Both the position numbers and the translations under genes were made by a program. This document shows, piece by piece, positions 1-7,432 of a stretch of DNA of 64,000 bases. A model generated the notes under the pieces. The model ran no database searches and was not told the DNA's origin. It saw only the letters and a program-made list of their open reading frames with translations. Each line of letters begins with the position of its first letter. The stretch's first letter is position 1. The stretch is from Aestuariibius insulae. Its GTDB lineage: Bacteria > Pseudomonadota > Alphaproteobacteria > Rhodobacterales > Rhodobacteraceae. Location of the stretch: contig NZ_JBFONW020000003.1 of NCBI RefSeq assembly GCF_040783535.2, positions 1 through 64,000 of the forward strand. Reading direction: 5' to 3'.

Positions 1-323
1 CCCGCAATCCTTTGAGAATGCGCCTGCAAACGGAGGGGTCGGACCGGGGCTCTGCCCCGTACCCCGAGGTATTTGAGGCAAGATGAGGAGAGGGCGCGGC
101 TTTAATGGCTTGTCCTGTCGAAGGGCGACTGTACGGGCGCGTTTCGCGGCAAGGGGCGGATCTTGCGGATCGTTGCCGTCCGGGGAGGCTGGCGATGGCG
201 TCACGAAGTTGTGGCGTGGCGCGGAGGACATCCTTGAGTAGCGTGGGATTCGGACAGGGCGGGAACCGCCGGACGCGTTGCCCGTTTTTATCCAGAGACC
301 TGCACTCCGAAGGAGACCATCCC
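1..323. other. Intergenic stretch without a supported gene
   Basis: No gene is supported here. A reading frame continuous with the DUF302 gene begins at 105, but its first 73 codons have no secretion signal and look non-coding. The stretch carries one copy of the dispersed intergenic repeat (about 31-88), including a small hairpin of the form CGGGGC-TCT-GCCCCG at about 44-58. The rest shows nothing recognisable. Confidence 0.5.
31..88 (+). repeat. Dispersed intergenic repeat, copy 1
   Basis: A GC hairpin (CGGGGC/GCCCCG) is followed by GAGGTATTT and then CAAGATGAG. The same order recurs near 2,126, 21,806, 30,293 and 38,609, each time between genes. Similar tails are common at gene ends in Rhodobacterales as far as I recall. 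Function is unknown. Confidence 0.5.
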
Positions 324-773
324 ATGCGGCCCATGCTTTTCGCCTCTCTCTTTGCAATTTCGATCGGTGGCTGCGCCATCGCAGACGATTTCGAAACAAC
401 ACCCTCATCCAAATCCGTGACCGACACGATGGATGCCCTCGTTGCCGCGGTCGAAGGCGCGGGCGCGACCGTCTTTGCCCGCGTGGATCATACGGCGGGC
501 GCGCAGTCGGTGGGCCTTGATATGACAGAGGCGCAGCTCTTGATCTTTGGCAATCCGGCGCTGGGCACCCCGGTCATGCAGGAGGATCCGCGCGCCGGAC
601 TTGTTCTGCCGCTTCGTGTTCTTGTCTACGCGGATCGCGGCGGCCAGACACAGGTCCTTTACGAAGAGGTCGACGAGATGGTCGATGAATTCGATGTGGA
701 TGACGATATGGAGGCGTTGCAGAAGATCGAGGGCGCCTTGGAGCGGCTGACCGCAGCAGCGGTTGCTCAGTGA
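324..773 (+). CDS. DUF302 family secreted protein (possible lipoprotein)
   Basis: A 149-residue protein. The N-terminus (MRPMLFASLFAISIGGC) is hydrophobic and ends in an imperfect lipobox (IGGC), so secretion or lipid anchoring is likely. Residues about 30-125 match the DUF302 pattern: a predicted helix (VTDTMDALVAAVEGAG), then TVFARVDHTAGA, then a strand around LLIFGNPALGTPVM and a final LVYADRGGQTQVLYEE segment. I chose the ATG at 324 because AAGGAG lies 7 bases upstream and the signal peptide starts there, although the frame is open from 105. The end overlaps the convergent hisA by a few bases. The function of the family is not established; copper or redox binding has been suggested for relatives, which cannot be confirmed here. 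Confidence 0.8.
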   Translation: MRPMLFASLFAISIGGCAIADDFETTPSSKSVTDTMDALVAAVEGAGATVFARVDHTAGAQSVGLDMTEAQLLIFGNPALGTPVMQEDPRAGLVLPLRVLVYADRGGQTQVLYEEVDEMVDEFDVDDDMEALQKIEGALERLTAAAVAQ

Positions 774-1492
774 GCCGCCGAAAGAGTTGAAATAGCCTCT
801 TTCAGATCGATCGCGCCGTCATAGAGCGCCCGGCCGGTGATAGCCCCGGCCACCACGCCTGTGGCCTTGAGGGCCGTCAGATCCGTCATGGACGAGACGC
901 CACCCGAGGCGATCACGGGAATGGAAACAGCGCGGGCAAGCGTCTCGGTGGCCTCGATATTGGGGCCGCCCATCGCGCCGTCGCGGTCGATATCGGTGTA
1001 GATCAGCGCGGCGATTCCGGCATCCTCGAATGCCTTGCCCAGATCCGTAACGGTCATTTCTGTTTCTTCCGCCCAGCCTCGGGTGGCGACCTGACCCTTT
1101 CGGGCATCGAGCCCGATGGCGATTTGGCCGGGGAAAGCACGCGCGGCCTCTCGAACGAGATCCGGATCTTCGACGGCAGCGGTGCCAAGGATGACCCGTT
1201 CTATCCCGCGGTCGAGCCAGCTTTCGATCGTGCCGAGATCGCGGATGCCGCCGCCAAGCTGGGCGGGGATCGAGATCGCCTCGAGGATTGCGCCGATGGC
1301 GGCGGCATTGACCGGATACCCTTCGAAGGCCCCGTTGAGATCGACAAGATGGATCCATTCGCAACCGGCCTTTTCGAATAGGCGGGCTTGGGCGGCGGGA
1401 TCGGTGTTGAAGACGGTGGCGGCCTCCATCTCTCCGCGCAGGAGCCGGACGGCATCGCCGTCCTTGAGATCGATTGCGGGATAGAGGATCAT
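767..1492 (-). CDS. hisA: Phosphoribosylformimino-5-aminoimidazole carboxamide ribotide isomerase HisA
   Basis: A 241-residue (beta/alpha)8 barrel isomerase of histidine biosynthesis that converts ProFAR to PRFAR by Amadori rearrangement in the cytoplasm. The two catalytic aspartates are visible in PAIDLKDG near the N-terminus and in YTDIDRDGAMGG in the second half. The two phosphate-binding loops are LGGGIRD and ASGGVSS, reflecting the half-barrel duplication. Length is normal. It is downstream of hisB and hisH on the same strand, separated from hisH by an opposing DUF2147 gene. hisF, its usual partner, would be expected to the left outside the window. Confidence 0.96.
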   Translation of the reverse strand: MILYPAIDLKDGDAVRLLRGEMEAATVFNTDPAAQARLFEKAGCEWIHLVDLNGAFEGYPVNAAAIGAILEAISIPAQLGGGIRDLGTIESWLDRGIERVILGTAAVEDPDLVREAARAFPGQIAIGLDARKGQVATRGWAEETEMTVTDLGKAFEDAGIAALIYTDIDRDGAMGGPNIEATETLARAVSIPVIASGGVSSMTDLTALKATGVVAGAITGRALYDGAIDLKEAISTLSAAH

Positions 1493-1623
1493 GGTCGCCC
1501 TTTCTTCAGGTTCCGGGCGTCTTATCCGGCAAGGGCCGGAAGATGCAACGCGACCCTACGTCAATCTTGATCGCATCGCGGTCATGCTGAGAGGGTCAAG
1601 GGAGAGGAATGGGAGGCTTGAGT

Positions 1624-2013
1624 ATGAAGAAGACAATTTTGGCGGCATTCGTGGCCATGGGACTGGCCGGGACGGCGGCGGCGGATCCGCTTGTCGGGAT
1701 GTGGCGGACCGCACAGGATGACGATGGCAATAGCGGGCTGATCGAGGTTGCGCCTTGCGGTACAGCGCTTTGCGGCACGCTTGTGCAGGCCTATGATGCG
1801 AGCGGAGCCGTGATCTCGTCCGATCGGATCGGAACGCAGATCATCAGCGCGACGGTGCCTGAAGGCGGGGGAGCCTATCGGGGAAAGGTCTATTCGCCAG
1901 ATCGGAACAAGACCTATAATTCGCGTTTGACGCTGAGTGGCAATCAGCTGGCCGTGTCAGGATGTGTGCTGGGGATCTGCCGGGACGGCGGGACTTGGGT
2001 TCGCGCGAATTGA
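1624..2013 (+). CDS. DUF2147 domain secreted protein
   Basis: A 129-residue periplasmic protein with a clear signal peptide (MKKTILAAFVAMGLAGTAAA) and the DUF2147 lipocalin-like pattern: DPLVGMWRT at the start of the mature part, IEVAPCGTALCGTLV in the middle and a final GCVLGICRDGGTWVR. Four cysteines in two CxxxC-like pairs may form disulfides. The ATG at 1624 is preferred over the in-frame ATG at 1609 because GGGAGG sits 7 bases upstream and the signal peptide begins there. It lies on the opposite strand between hisA and hisH. The molecular role of DUF2147 is unknown. Confidence 0.85.
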   Translation: MKKTILAAFVAMGLAGTAAADPLVGMWRTAQDDDGNSGLIEVAPCGTALCGTLVQAYDASGAVISSDRIGTQIISATVPEGGGAYRGKVYSPDRNKTYNSRLTLSGNQLAVSGCVLGICRDGGTWVRAN

Positions 2014-2125
2014 TGTAGCGGAGGCAGGCCCGAAGCCGGGCCTGCCATGACAAACTTTGTTTGGCGCCCGGTCGGTCTGTTTCGCCTTGGGGCAGTGTCC
2101 GTGCGGGGGCCGCCCCTTCGATTTT

Positions 2126-2148
2126 CGAGTATTTATGACAAGATGAAG
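2126..2148 (+). repeat. Dispersed intergenic repeat, copy 2
   Basis: The core CGAGTATTTATGACAAGATG is followed by AAG, preceded by a GGGGCCGCCCC palindrome at about 2,106-2,116. Same family as the copies near 66, 21,806, 30,293 and 38,635. Confidence 0.5.
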
Positions 2149-2162
2149 CTGGAGCTTTGCCG

Positions 2163-2804
2163 TCAGGGCGCCCAGTTCAGAAAGTTTGCGATGAGGCGCA
2201 GACCGGCGGTCTGGCTTTTCTCTGGATGGAATTGAGTGCCGATCACGGTATCTGCGCCGACGATGGCGGTCACGGGGCCGCCATGATCGGTATGGGCGAT
2301 GAGATGCGCAGGATCCGCGACCTGCATGTGGTAGGAATGGACGAAATAGGCGTGATCGCCTGTCTGGAGGCCTTCGGTCACCGGATGGCAATTATCGAGT
2401 GTCAGGACATTCCAGCCCATATGGGGCACCTTCAAGGAGGGGTCGGAGGGCGTAATACGGGTGATCTCTCCACCGATCCAGGCAAGGCCCGGGGTCGGTT
2501 CGTATTCCAGGCCGCGCGTTGCAAGAAGCTGCATGCCGACGCAGATGCCAAGGAAGGGGCGCCCCTTGATACGCACAGCTTCGGTGATGGCCTCGACCAT
2601 ACCGGTTTGCGCATCAAGCGCGCGGCGGCAGGCAGGAAAGGCCCCGTCGCCAGGCAGGACGATCCGGTCGGCCTTGGCCACGCGGTCGGGGTCGGTTGTC
2701 ACCTCGATCGTGCCGCCTGCCCCCTCCAGCGCCATCCGCTGAAATGCCTTCTCTGCCGAATGCAAATTACCGCTATCGTAGTCGATGAGGACCGTCAGGC
2801 TCAT
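2163..2804 (-). CDS. hisH: Imidazole glycerol phosphate synthase glutaminase subunit HisH
   Basis: A 213-residue class I glutamine amidotransferase that supplies ammonia to HisF for formation of imidazole glycerol phosphate. The nucleophilic cysteine is in FLGICVGMQLL and the His-Glu pair of the triad in GTQFHPEKSQ near the C-terminus. The N-terminus (LIDYDSGNLHSAEKAF) is typical of HisH. Start and hisB stop overlap by four bases (2801-2804), so the two are probably translationally coupled. Confidence 0.96.
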   Translation of the reverse strand: MSLTVLIDYDSGNLHSAEKAFQRMALEGAGGTIEVTTDPDRVAKADRIVLPGDGAFPACRRALDAQTGMVEAITEAVRIKGRPFLGICVGMQLLATRGLEYEPTPGLAWIGGEITRITPSDPSLKVPHMGWNVLTLDNCHPVTEGLQTGDHAYFVHSYHMQVADPAHLIAHTDHGGPVTAIVGADTVIGTQFHPEKSQTAGLRLIANFLNWAP

Positions 2805-3388
2805 AGGCTGCCTTTGGTCGATGGGATCTCGCCTTCGCGGCGGGGATCGGGTTCGACCGCGTCGCGCAGGGCGCGGGCTGTGGCCTTGAATGCGGCTTCG
2901 GCGATGTGGTGACTGTTGATCCCATGCAGCTGGTCAAGATGCAGCGTGATGCCGCCATGGGTCGAGAGGGCCTGGAAGAACTCGCGCACAAGCTCGGTAT
3001 CGAATGTGCCGATCTTGGCGGTCGGCAAATCAAGCGTACAAACGAGGAAAGGCCGCCCCGACAGATCGAGTGCGCAGCGCACCAGCGCATCATCCATCGG
3101 CAGAAGGCAGGCCCCATACCGACGGATCCCGCGTTTGTCGCCCAGCGCCTGGGTCAGGGCCTGCCCGAGGGCGATGCCTGTATCCTCGACAGTGTGGTGA
3201 TCGTCGATGTGAAGATCGCCCTCCGCCCGGATCTTCAGATCGATCAGCGCGTGGCGGGCGATTTGGTCGAGCATGTGATCGAAGAAGCCGATCCCCGTCT
3301 GGCAATCCGAGACGCCGGTTCCATCGAGATCGAGCGTCACGGAGATATCCGTCTCGGACGTTTGGCGTATAATGGTTGCCTGCCGCAT
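2801..3388 (-). CDS. hisB: Imidazoleglycerol-phosphate dehydratase HisB
   Basis: A 195-residue monofunctional dehydratase that converts imidazole glycerol phosphate to imidazole acetol phosphate. The two manganese-binding histidine clusters of the duplicated fold are visible: DDHHTVEDTGIALGQAL and NSHHIAEAAFKATARAL. GFFDHMLDQIARH is also present. There is no N-terminal HAD phosphatase as in the enterobacterial fusion, which is normal for alphaproteobacteria. It is the first gene of the leftward hisB-hisH-hisA set in this window. Confidence 0.96.
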   Translation of the reverse strand: MRQATIIRQTSETDISVTLDLDGTGVSDCQTGIGFFDHMLDQIARHALIDLKIRAEGDLHIDDHHTVEDTGIALGQALTQALGDKRGIRRYGACLLPMDDALVRCALDLSGRPFLVCTLDLPTAKIGTFDTELVREFFQALSTHGGITLHLDQLHGINSHHIAEAAFKATARALRDAVEPDPRREGEIPSTKGSL

Positions 3389-3458
3389 GGCCGACCCTCC
3401 TATTGTCCCGCGCGGGGTATAGAAGGCGGCCTGCGTCTTTCCAAGACGTCTCGCGCGG

Positions 3459-3638
3459 CTACTGCGCAGATGTGGCCGGTTTGAGAGAGCGGTGCAGACT
3501 GGGGGTGCCGGATCTGGAGGCCTGCGCCTTTCGGGGTGCGGCGAGATCCGCGATGCGGATGATCCGCGGGAGCTGTCGGTCTGTCTTGGCGGACATCTTG
3601 TCCGGCGAGGCGGGTTTGTTCGATTTGGTCTTGGTCAT
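3459..3638 (-). CDS. Small basic protein of unknown function
   Basis: A possible 59-residue protein starting MTKTKSNKPASPDKMSAK and rich in Lys, Arg, Ser and Pro, with RIIRIADLAAPRKAQ in the middle. It lies upstream of hisB on the same strand, 70 bases before it. No strong ribosome-binding site is seen upstream of the ATG and no domain is recognised. It could be a short basic, disordered peptide or simply a chance frame. The call rests on position and amino-acid composition only. Confidence 0.3.
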   Translation of the reverse strand: MTKTKSNKPASPDKMSAKTDRQLPRIIRIADLAAPRKAQASRSGTPSLHRSLKPATSAQ

Positions 3639-3670
3639 GAAAATAGGTCTTTGTTCTAATTTTTCTATCG

Positions 3671-3744
3671 TGCGAACAGGACCGAAACAAAACGGGGCGC
3701 TTACATGTGGGGAGACTGGTGTTTGCGCCTCGGCCCTGTTCGCA
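3671..3744. promoter_or_regulatory. Long-spaced inverted repeat upstream of the S8 peptidase gene
   Basis: TGCGAACAGGACCG at 3671-3684 and CGGCCCTGTTCGCA at 3731-3744 are inverted copies matching at 13 of 14 positions, 46 bases apart. The pair lies in the 325-base gap between the small basic protein gene and the S8 peptidase gene. It could be paired operator half-sites or a leader hairpin. The rest of the gap shows no gene. Confidence 0.35.
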
Positions 3745-3963
3745 TATCTACGGTGGCCCAAGGCTCGTCGCTGCGTAAAGACACAGGAGGCGGCTTCACG
3801 GTCATCTGGCGCTTTATTCACGCGCGGCGTTGTTTGCCGTGCAGTCAGCGGCAATATCGTGAAAACTTCGTCAAGGAGTTGACCTGGTCCGGTTCAGGAT
3901 TTGACCCTGGCGCCGCGGCAGTTTCAACCTGACCCTGTCACGTGGGCCCGGAGGGAGAGTATC

Positions 3964-6105
3964 ATGGAGGAGACTGAAAAGCAGCGGAAGCGCCGGTTTC
4001 GAGGTGATCCCTACGCTCATTTCGCGCGATATCTCGACCGCGAAGCGGCACGTGATAAAGAGCCAGAGGAGCGTGACGAGGAGCGGTCTTATCAGCTTTC
4101 GCTGGTCTCCCTGATCGTAGGCGAGGTGTTCGAGAACCTCAGAGATGCGCGCGGTTGGTTGCTCGAGGAGCTGCTGAGCGACGATCCCGAAAGCCTGCGC
4201 GCCGAAGAGAGCGAGATTACTCTGCTGTCCAATCGTCTGGAATCGGGAGAATTTCGGCCTGATCAGGCGTTCCAGGACCAGAAAGAGGCCCAGGAAGTGC
4301 CCTTGGCGGAAGCATATTCTGTCTATGTGCCGTGGTTTTCCGAGGAAGAGCAGTTCGAGCCGATCGAAGCTCGCTATGACGGGCGCCTTCTTGTCGAAAT
4401 CGTCGGGCCGCGCGTCGTGCTGGACCCGATGGAGGCTCTGACCGGATTTCCTCAGCCGTTGCAGGACCCTACGGACGCTCCGACTATTGCGATCATCGAT
4501 GATGGGATCGGATTTCTGAACCAGCGCTTTTGCCGGGACGGGGATCCGATGACAACGCGCTTTGAAGGGGTCTGGCTGCAAGCCTTGAAGCCGATCTTCA
4601 TTCCGAACTTCGGACCTGTCTATGTCATGGCTGGCGCGGCGCTCAGCCCAGTCGACATCAACGCTGTGCTGGCTCGGGGTCCAGAGTTGGAGGAGGATCA
4701 TGTCTACCGGCAGATCAACCGCGCTCTGGTGTCTCCAGGCGAGCATCCAAGCACCGAGTTCCCCTTCACGCATGGAACATTCGTCGGAGATCTCGCTGGC
4801 GGGGCTGAGCCAGGAGCGGAAGATCCGGTTGAGGAATGGCCTCTTCTGGGCGTCTCGCTTCCGCCATTGGCGGTCAGCAATACGGCTGGCACCCAGCTTG
4901 AACCCAGCATCGTCATGGCGGTGCATTGGTGCCTTGGACGAGCCGAAGCGCTTGGCGGCAATGGGCCGCTTGTCATCAATGTGAGCTTCGGCACGATGGC
5001 GGGGCCGCGCGATGGCAGCAAGCTGCTTGAACGGATCATCGCCTGGGATCTGGCCGAATGGGAGGCGCGAACCAAGCGATGTGCGCGGATCGTGTTCTCC
5101 TTCGGCAACAACCGGGTGGATCGCCTCGTGGGCCGGATCGCTCCAAGCGAAGAAAAGGGTATCATGGCTGATTGGCGTGCCTTGCCGGACGATTTTGCGG
5201 CCAGCTATCTGGAGGTGCGGGCAGATGATCCGTCTGATGTGGCCCGACTTGCCGTATCGCTGGGCGCGCCCGATACAGGCGGACTGGATGCTGCAGGGTT
5301 GCCGCCAGGATTTTACATCGCGCTTTCCCGCAACGGCAAAGACTATGCGCGGATCTACCATGTCGGCGCGCGCACGGCCTTTGGTGGGGGTCAGCAGCCG
5401 CCTTACTATCTGCTCGCACTCGCGCCGACCATGACATGGAGCGTGATCGAACCGGCGCCGGCGGGAGCCTGGCCTGTGGAGGTCGGTATCACATCCGGAG
5501 GCCCGGTAGAGGCGCGGCTCGAGATCCAGCGCGGCGATACACCGACAGGATATCGGCTGAAAGGACGGCAGAGCTATCTTGATCATCCAGATGCCCATCT
5601 CTGGGATCCGAAAGTTCAGGACTGGAGCGGTCTGGGACCTGATGCGGTGATCACGCAAGAGGGCACTCATTCAAGCTTTTGCACGATAGAGCTGAATTCA
5701 CATCAGGCGCTGACGGTCGGTGCAGCTGTACCCGATCCGGAGGTGGGCCCCGCCTACCGAACGCCCGGGCTCGAAGCTGCGCCGCGACGCTACAGTGCCG
5801 AAGGCGCTCCGTGGTCGGTTCCTGGGCCGACTCTGGCTGCCTTGGGCGACGATGGGCGCGGGCTGGTCGGCCTTGTGGCGTCAGGCACGATCAGCGGGTC
5901 GACGCAGACGATGAACGGAACCAGCGCGGCCGCTGGCCAAGTGAGCCGCGCTCTTGCCCATGTGCTGATCAAAGACGGCTGCAAGCCAATCCCGGTCCAG
6001 GTCGAGAATATGATCAACTGGTTTGGAGTGCCCAGTCAGCCCGGAATGGAGCGCCAGGCAGGTGCAGGCCTGCTCAGCGCTCAGTTGGGCAGCCGAAAGC
6101 GCTAG
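3964..6105 (+). CDS. S8 family (subtilisin-type) serine peptidase without signal peptide
   Basis: A 713-residue protein with a complete subtilisin triad: Asp179 in AIIDDGIG, His270 in THGTFVGDLAGG and Ser654 in NGTSAAAGQVSRAL. INVSFGTMAG and SFGNN (oxyanion Asn) lie between. The N-terminus is charged (MEETEKQRKRRFRGDPYAHF) and lacks a signal peptide, so a cytoplasmic role is likely. About 170 residues precede the Asp motif. The His-Ser interval (384 residues) is much longer than the usual 150 or so and holds a beta-rich insert at about residues 395-560. I chose ATG 3964 because GGAGGGAG lies just upstream; the frame opens earlier at a TTG at 3901. It converges on the GVN-repeat haloperoxidase-like gene and is followed by a terminator hairpin. 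Confidence 0.85.
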   Translation: MEETEKQRKRRFRGDPYAHFARYLDREAARDKEPEERDEERSYQLSLVSLIVGEVFENLRDARGWLLEELLSDDPESLRAEESEITLLSNRLESGEFRPDQAFQDQKEAQEVPLAEAYSVYVPWFSEEEQFEPIEARYDGRLLVEIVGPRVVLDPMEALTGFPQPLQDPTDAPTIAIIDDGIGFLNQRFCRDGDPMTTRFEGVWLQALKPIFIPNFGPVYVMAGAALSPVDINAVLARGPELEEDHVYRQINRALVSPGEHPSTEFPFTHGTFVGDLAGGAEPGAEDPVEEWPLLGVSLPPLAVSNTAGTQLEPSIVMAVHWCLGRAEALGGNGPLVINVSFGTMAGPRDGSKLLERIIAWDLAEWEARTKRCARIVFSFGNNRVDRLVGRIAPSEEKGIMADWRALPDDFAASYLEVRADDPSDVARLAVSLGAPDTGGLDAAGLPPGFYIALSRNGKDYARIYHVGARTAFGGGQQPPYYLLALAPTMTWSVIEPAPAGAWPVEVGITSGGPVEARLEIQRGDTPTGYRLKGRQSYLDHPDAHLWDPKVQDWSGLGPDAVITQEGTHSSFCTIELNSHQALTVGAAVPDPEVGPAYRTPGLEAAPRRYSAEGAPWSVPGPTLAALGDDGRGLVGLVASGTISGSTQTMNGTSAAAGQVSRALAHVLIKDGCKPIPVQVENMINWFGVPSQPGMERQAGAGLLSAQLGSRKR

Positions 6106-6116
6106 GTTCTGGCCGA

Positions 6117-6154
6117 AAGAAAAACGGCGCGGGAGTGTCCGCGCCGTTCTTCGT
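6117..6154. terminator. Bidirectional terminator between convergent genes
   Basis: A perfect 10-bp stem, AACGGCGCGG at 6123-6132 paired with CCGCGCCGTT at 6139-6148, with loop GAGTGT. An A-rich run lies on the left and a CTTCGTT run on the right. It sits between the ends of the peptidase gene and the haloperoxidase-like gene and could serve both. Confidence 0.75.
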
Positions 6155-6170
6155 TGGACGTTCGATTAGG

Positions 6171-7256
6171 CTACCATTCGGTTTTTGCGATGGCCCATAG
6201 CGGCGAGAGAAGTCCCAGGTCCAGTCCTCCTGGGATGGCCTCCGTTCCCGCACCGAGCTGCATCGTATCCTTGAGCGTCGTCAGGTCGAAATCGCCGGTA
6301 AAGTCCGAGCCGTCGAACTTGCGCGTCGGCGTCTTCGCTTCTCCTTCAAGCATGTTCACAAGCATCTCGCCGATGGTGATGCCGAGGATCGCACCGCACA
6401 TGCTGTCTGACGGATAGTGCACGCCTGCGACGGTCCGATTGGCCGCGATGCGCTGGGCAAGGCGCATGTAGAACGACGTGTTGGACACCTCGTTGAACCC
6501 ATCGACCGATCCGCCGTTTTTGAGCGCGCTGAGGACAGTCGCAATTGCAAAGGCTTCGGTTGCATGTCCGCTGGGCCAGCTGGGATGACCCGGGGTCTGA
6601 ATCATTGGCTGAACCTCTTGGGCCACCGTGATTGGACGCGGCAGATCGAAATGCAGCTTGAGCCGCATCTCGTTGACGTTGACCGATCGGAACAGCGCGC
6701 CGATCAGCTCGAGCGAGCGTTTCGTCGCTTCGGGGTCGAGATAGGAGATCGCCCCGAAGAACGAGAGAACGTCGCCGGTCTGAATGGTGATCTCCGCCGT
6801 CCGATCAAGCCGCAGATCCGCGTAGCTTCGCAGATATGGCATCTGATCCTTGAGAAAATCATTGTCGAAGTCAGGGCGGATCAGCTCGACCAGTGTCGTG
6901 TTGCCGAGAAGCGATGCCTTTACATCTGCGGTGGTCATCGCGGTGACGTCGAGCGAAAGGAGCCGCGCCATCTCCCCGTCCAGAACCGCAGAGCGCGGTC
7001 CCGCATCCATTTTGCGAAACGCATCCCAACCGCCAGGAAGAGGAGGATTGGTAACAACTCCGCCATTCTGACCCGTCCAAGCCCGCGCGATACCGTCGCG
7101 GGTGGTGGTAAGAGCATTGGCGAGGAGGGGGCTGTCTAAACTTACGGTAGTGCCATTGACACCGTTTACACCGTTCACTCCGTTTACGCCATTAACACCG
7201 TTGACCCCATTTACACCGTTGACGCCGTTGACTCCATTAACCCCGTTCACGCCCAT
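6171..7256 (-). CDS. Vanadium-dependent haloperoxidase/PAP2-type protein with N-terminal (GVN)11 repeat
   Basis: A 361-residue protein. The PAP2/vanadium-haloperoxidase site is complete: Lys200 and Arg207 in KLHFDLPRP, Ser229-Gly230-His231 in PSWPSGHA, and Arg274 and His280 in NRTVAGVHYPSD. The 7- and 6-residue spacings equal those of Lys353/Arg360 and Arg490/His496 in fungal vanadium chloroperoxidase. The N-terminus is a run of eleven Gly-Val-Asn triplets (residues 2-34) directly after Met, with no signal peptide. GGGAG lies 8 bases before the ATG. All four Val codons and several Gly codons are used in the repeat, so it is kept at protein level. Activity could be halide oxidation or phosphatase. 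It is divergent from the SARP-like regulator. Confidence 0.85.
   Translation of the reverse strand: MGVNGVNGVNGVNGVNGVNGVNGVNGVNGVNGVNGTTVSLDSPLLANALTTTRDGIARAWTGQNGGVVTNPPLPGGWDAFRKMDAGPRSAVLDGEMARLLSLDVTAMTTADVKASLLGNTTLVELIRPDFDNDFLKDQMPYLRSYADLRLDRTAEITIQTGDVLSFFGAISYLDPEATKRSLELIGALFRSVNVNEMRLKLHFDLPRPITVAQEVQPMIQTPGHPSWPSGHATEAFAIATVLSALKNGGSVDGFNEVSNTSFYMRLAQRIAANRTVAGVHYPSDSMCGAILGITIGEMLVNMLEGEAKTPTRKFDGSDFTGDFDLTTLKDTMQLGAGTEAIPGGLDLGLLSPLWAIAKTEW
7152..7253 (-). repeat. 9-bp coding tandem repeat encoding Gly-Val-Asn triplets
   Basis: Eleven 9-base units encode GVN, ending with one extra Gly codon. Third-position bases differ from unit to unit, which indicates an old repeat under protein selection, not recent slippage. 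Gly at every third position formally fits a Gly-X-Y pattern, but proline is absent. Confidence 0.9.
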
Positions 7257-7432
7257 ACCGTCGTCTCCCGCTTGGCTGAAAATATATGTTTCTACCCGAA
7301 CAGCGTTTGATCTATTGTGTCAAAGGCATAGCATCTTCCTTAGAGGTCTATTGACGCTCATTTAACGCTAAGGATGCGTAGGGCTATGATGCAGCGGACC
7401 TTGGCCGCCTTGGCCACCAAAAAAATGGGGAA

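Noticed and set aside
3871..5670. Long open frame (599 codons) antisense to the S8 peptidase gene
   Set aside because: It has no ribosome-binding site or recognisable motif and is Arg/His/Ser-rich, as expected for an antisense shadow of GC-rich coding DNA; the plus-strand frame has a complete catalytic triad.
7152..7253. Possible CRISPR or non-coding minisatellite
   Set aside because: The 9-base period is in frame, units encode GVN perfectly and third positions vary; there are no spacers, so it is a coding repeat.
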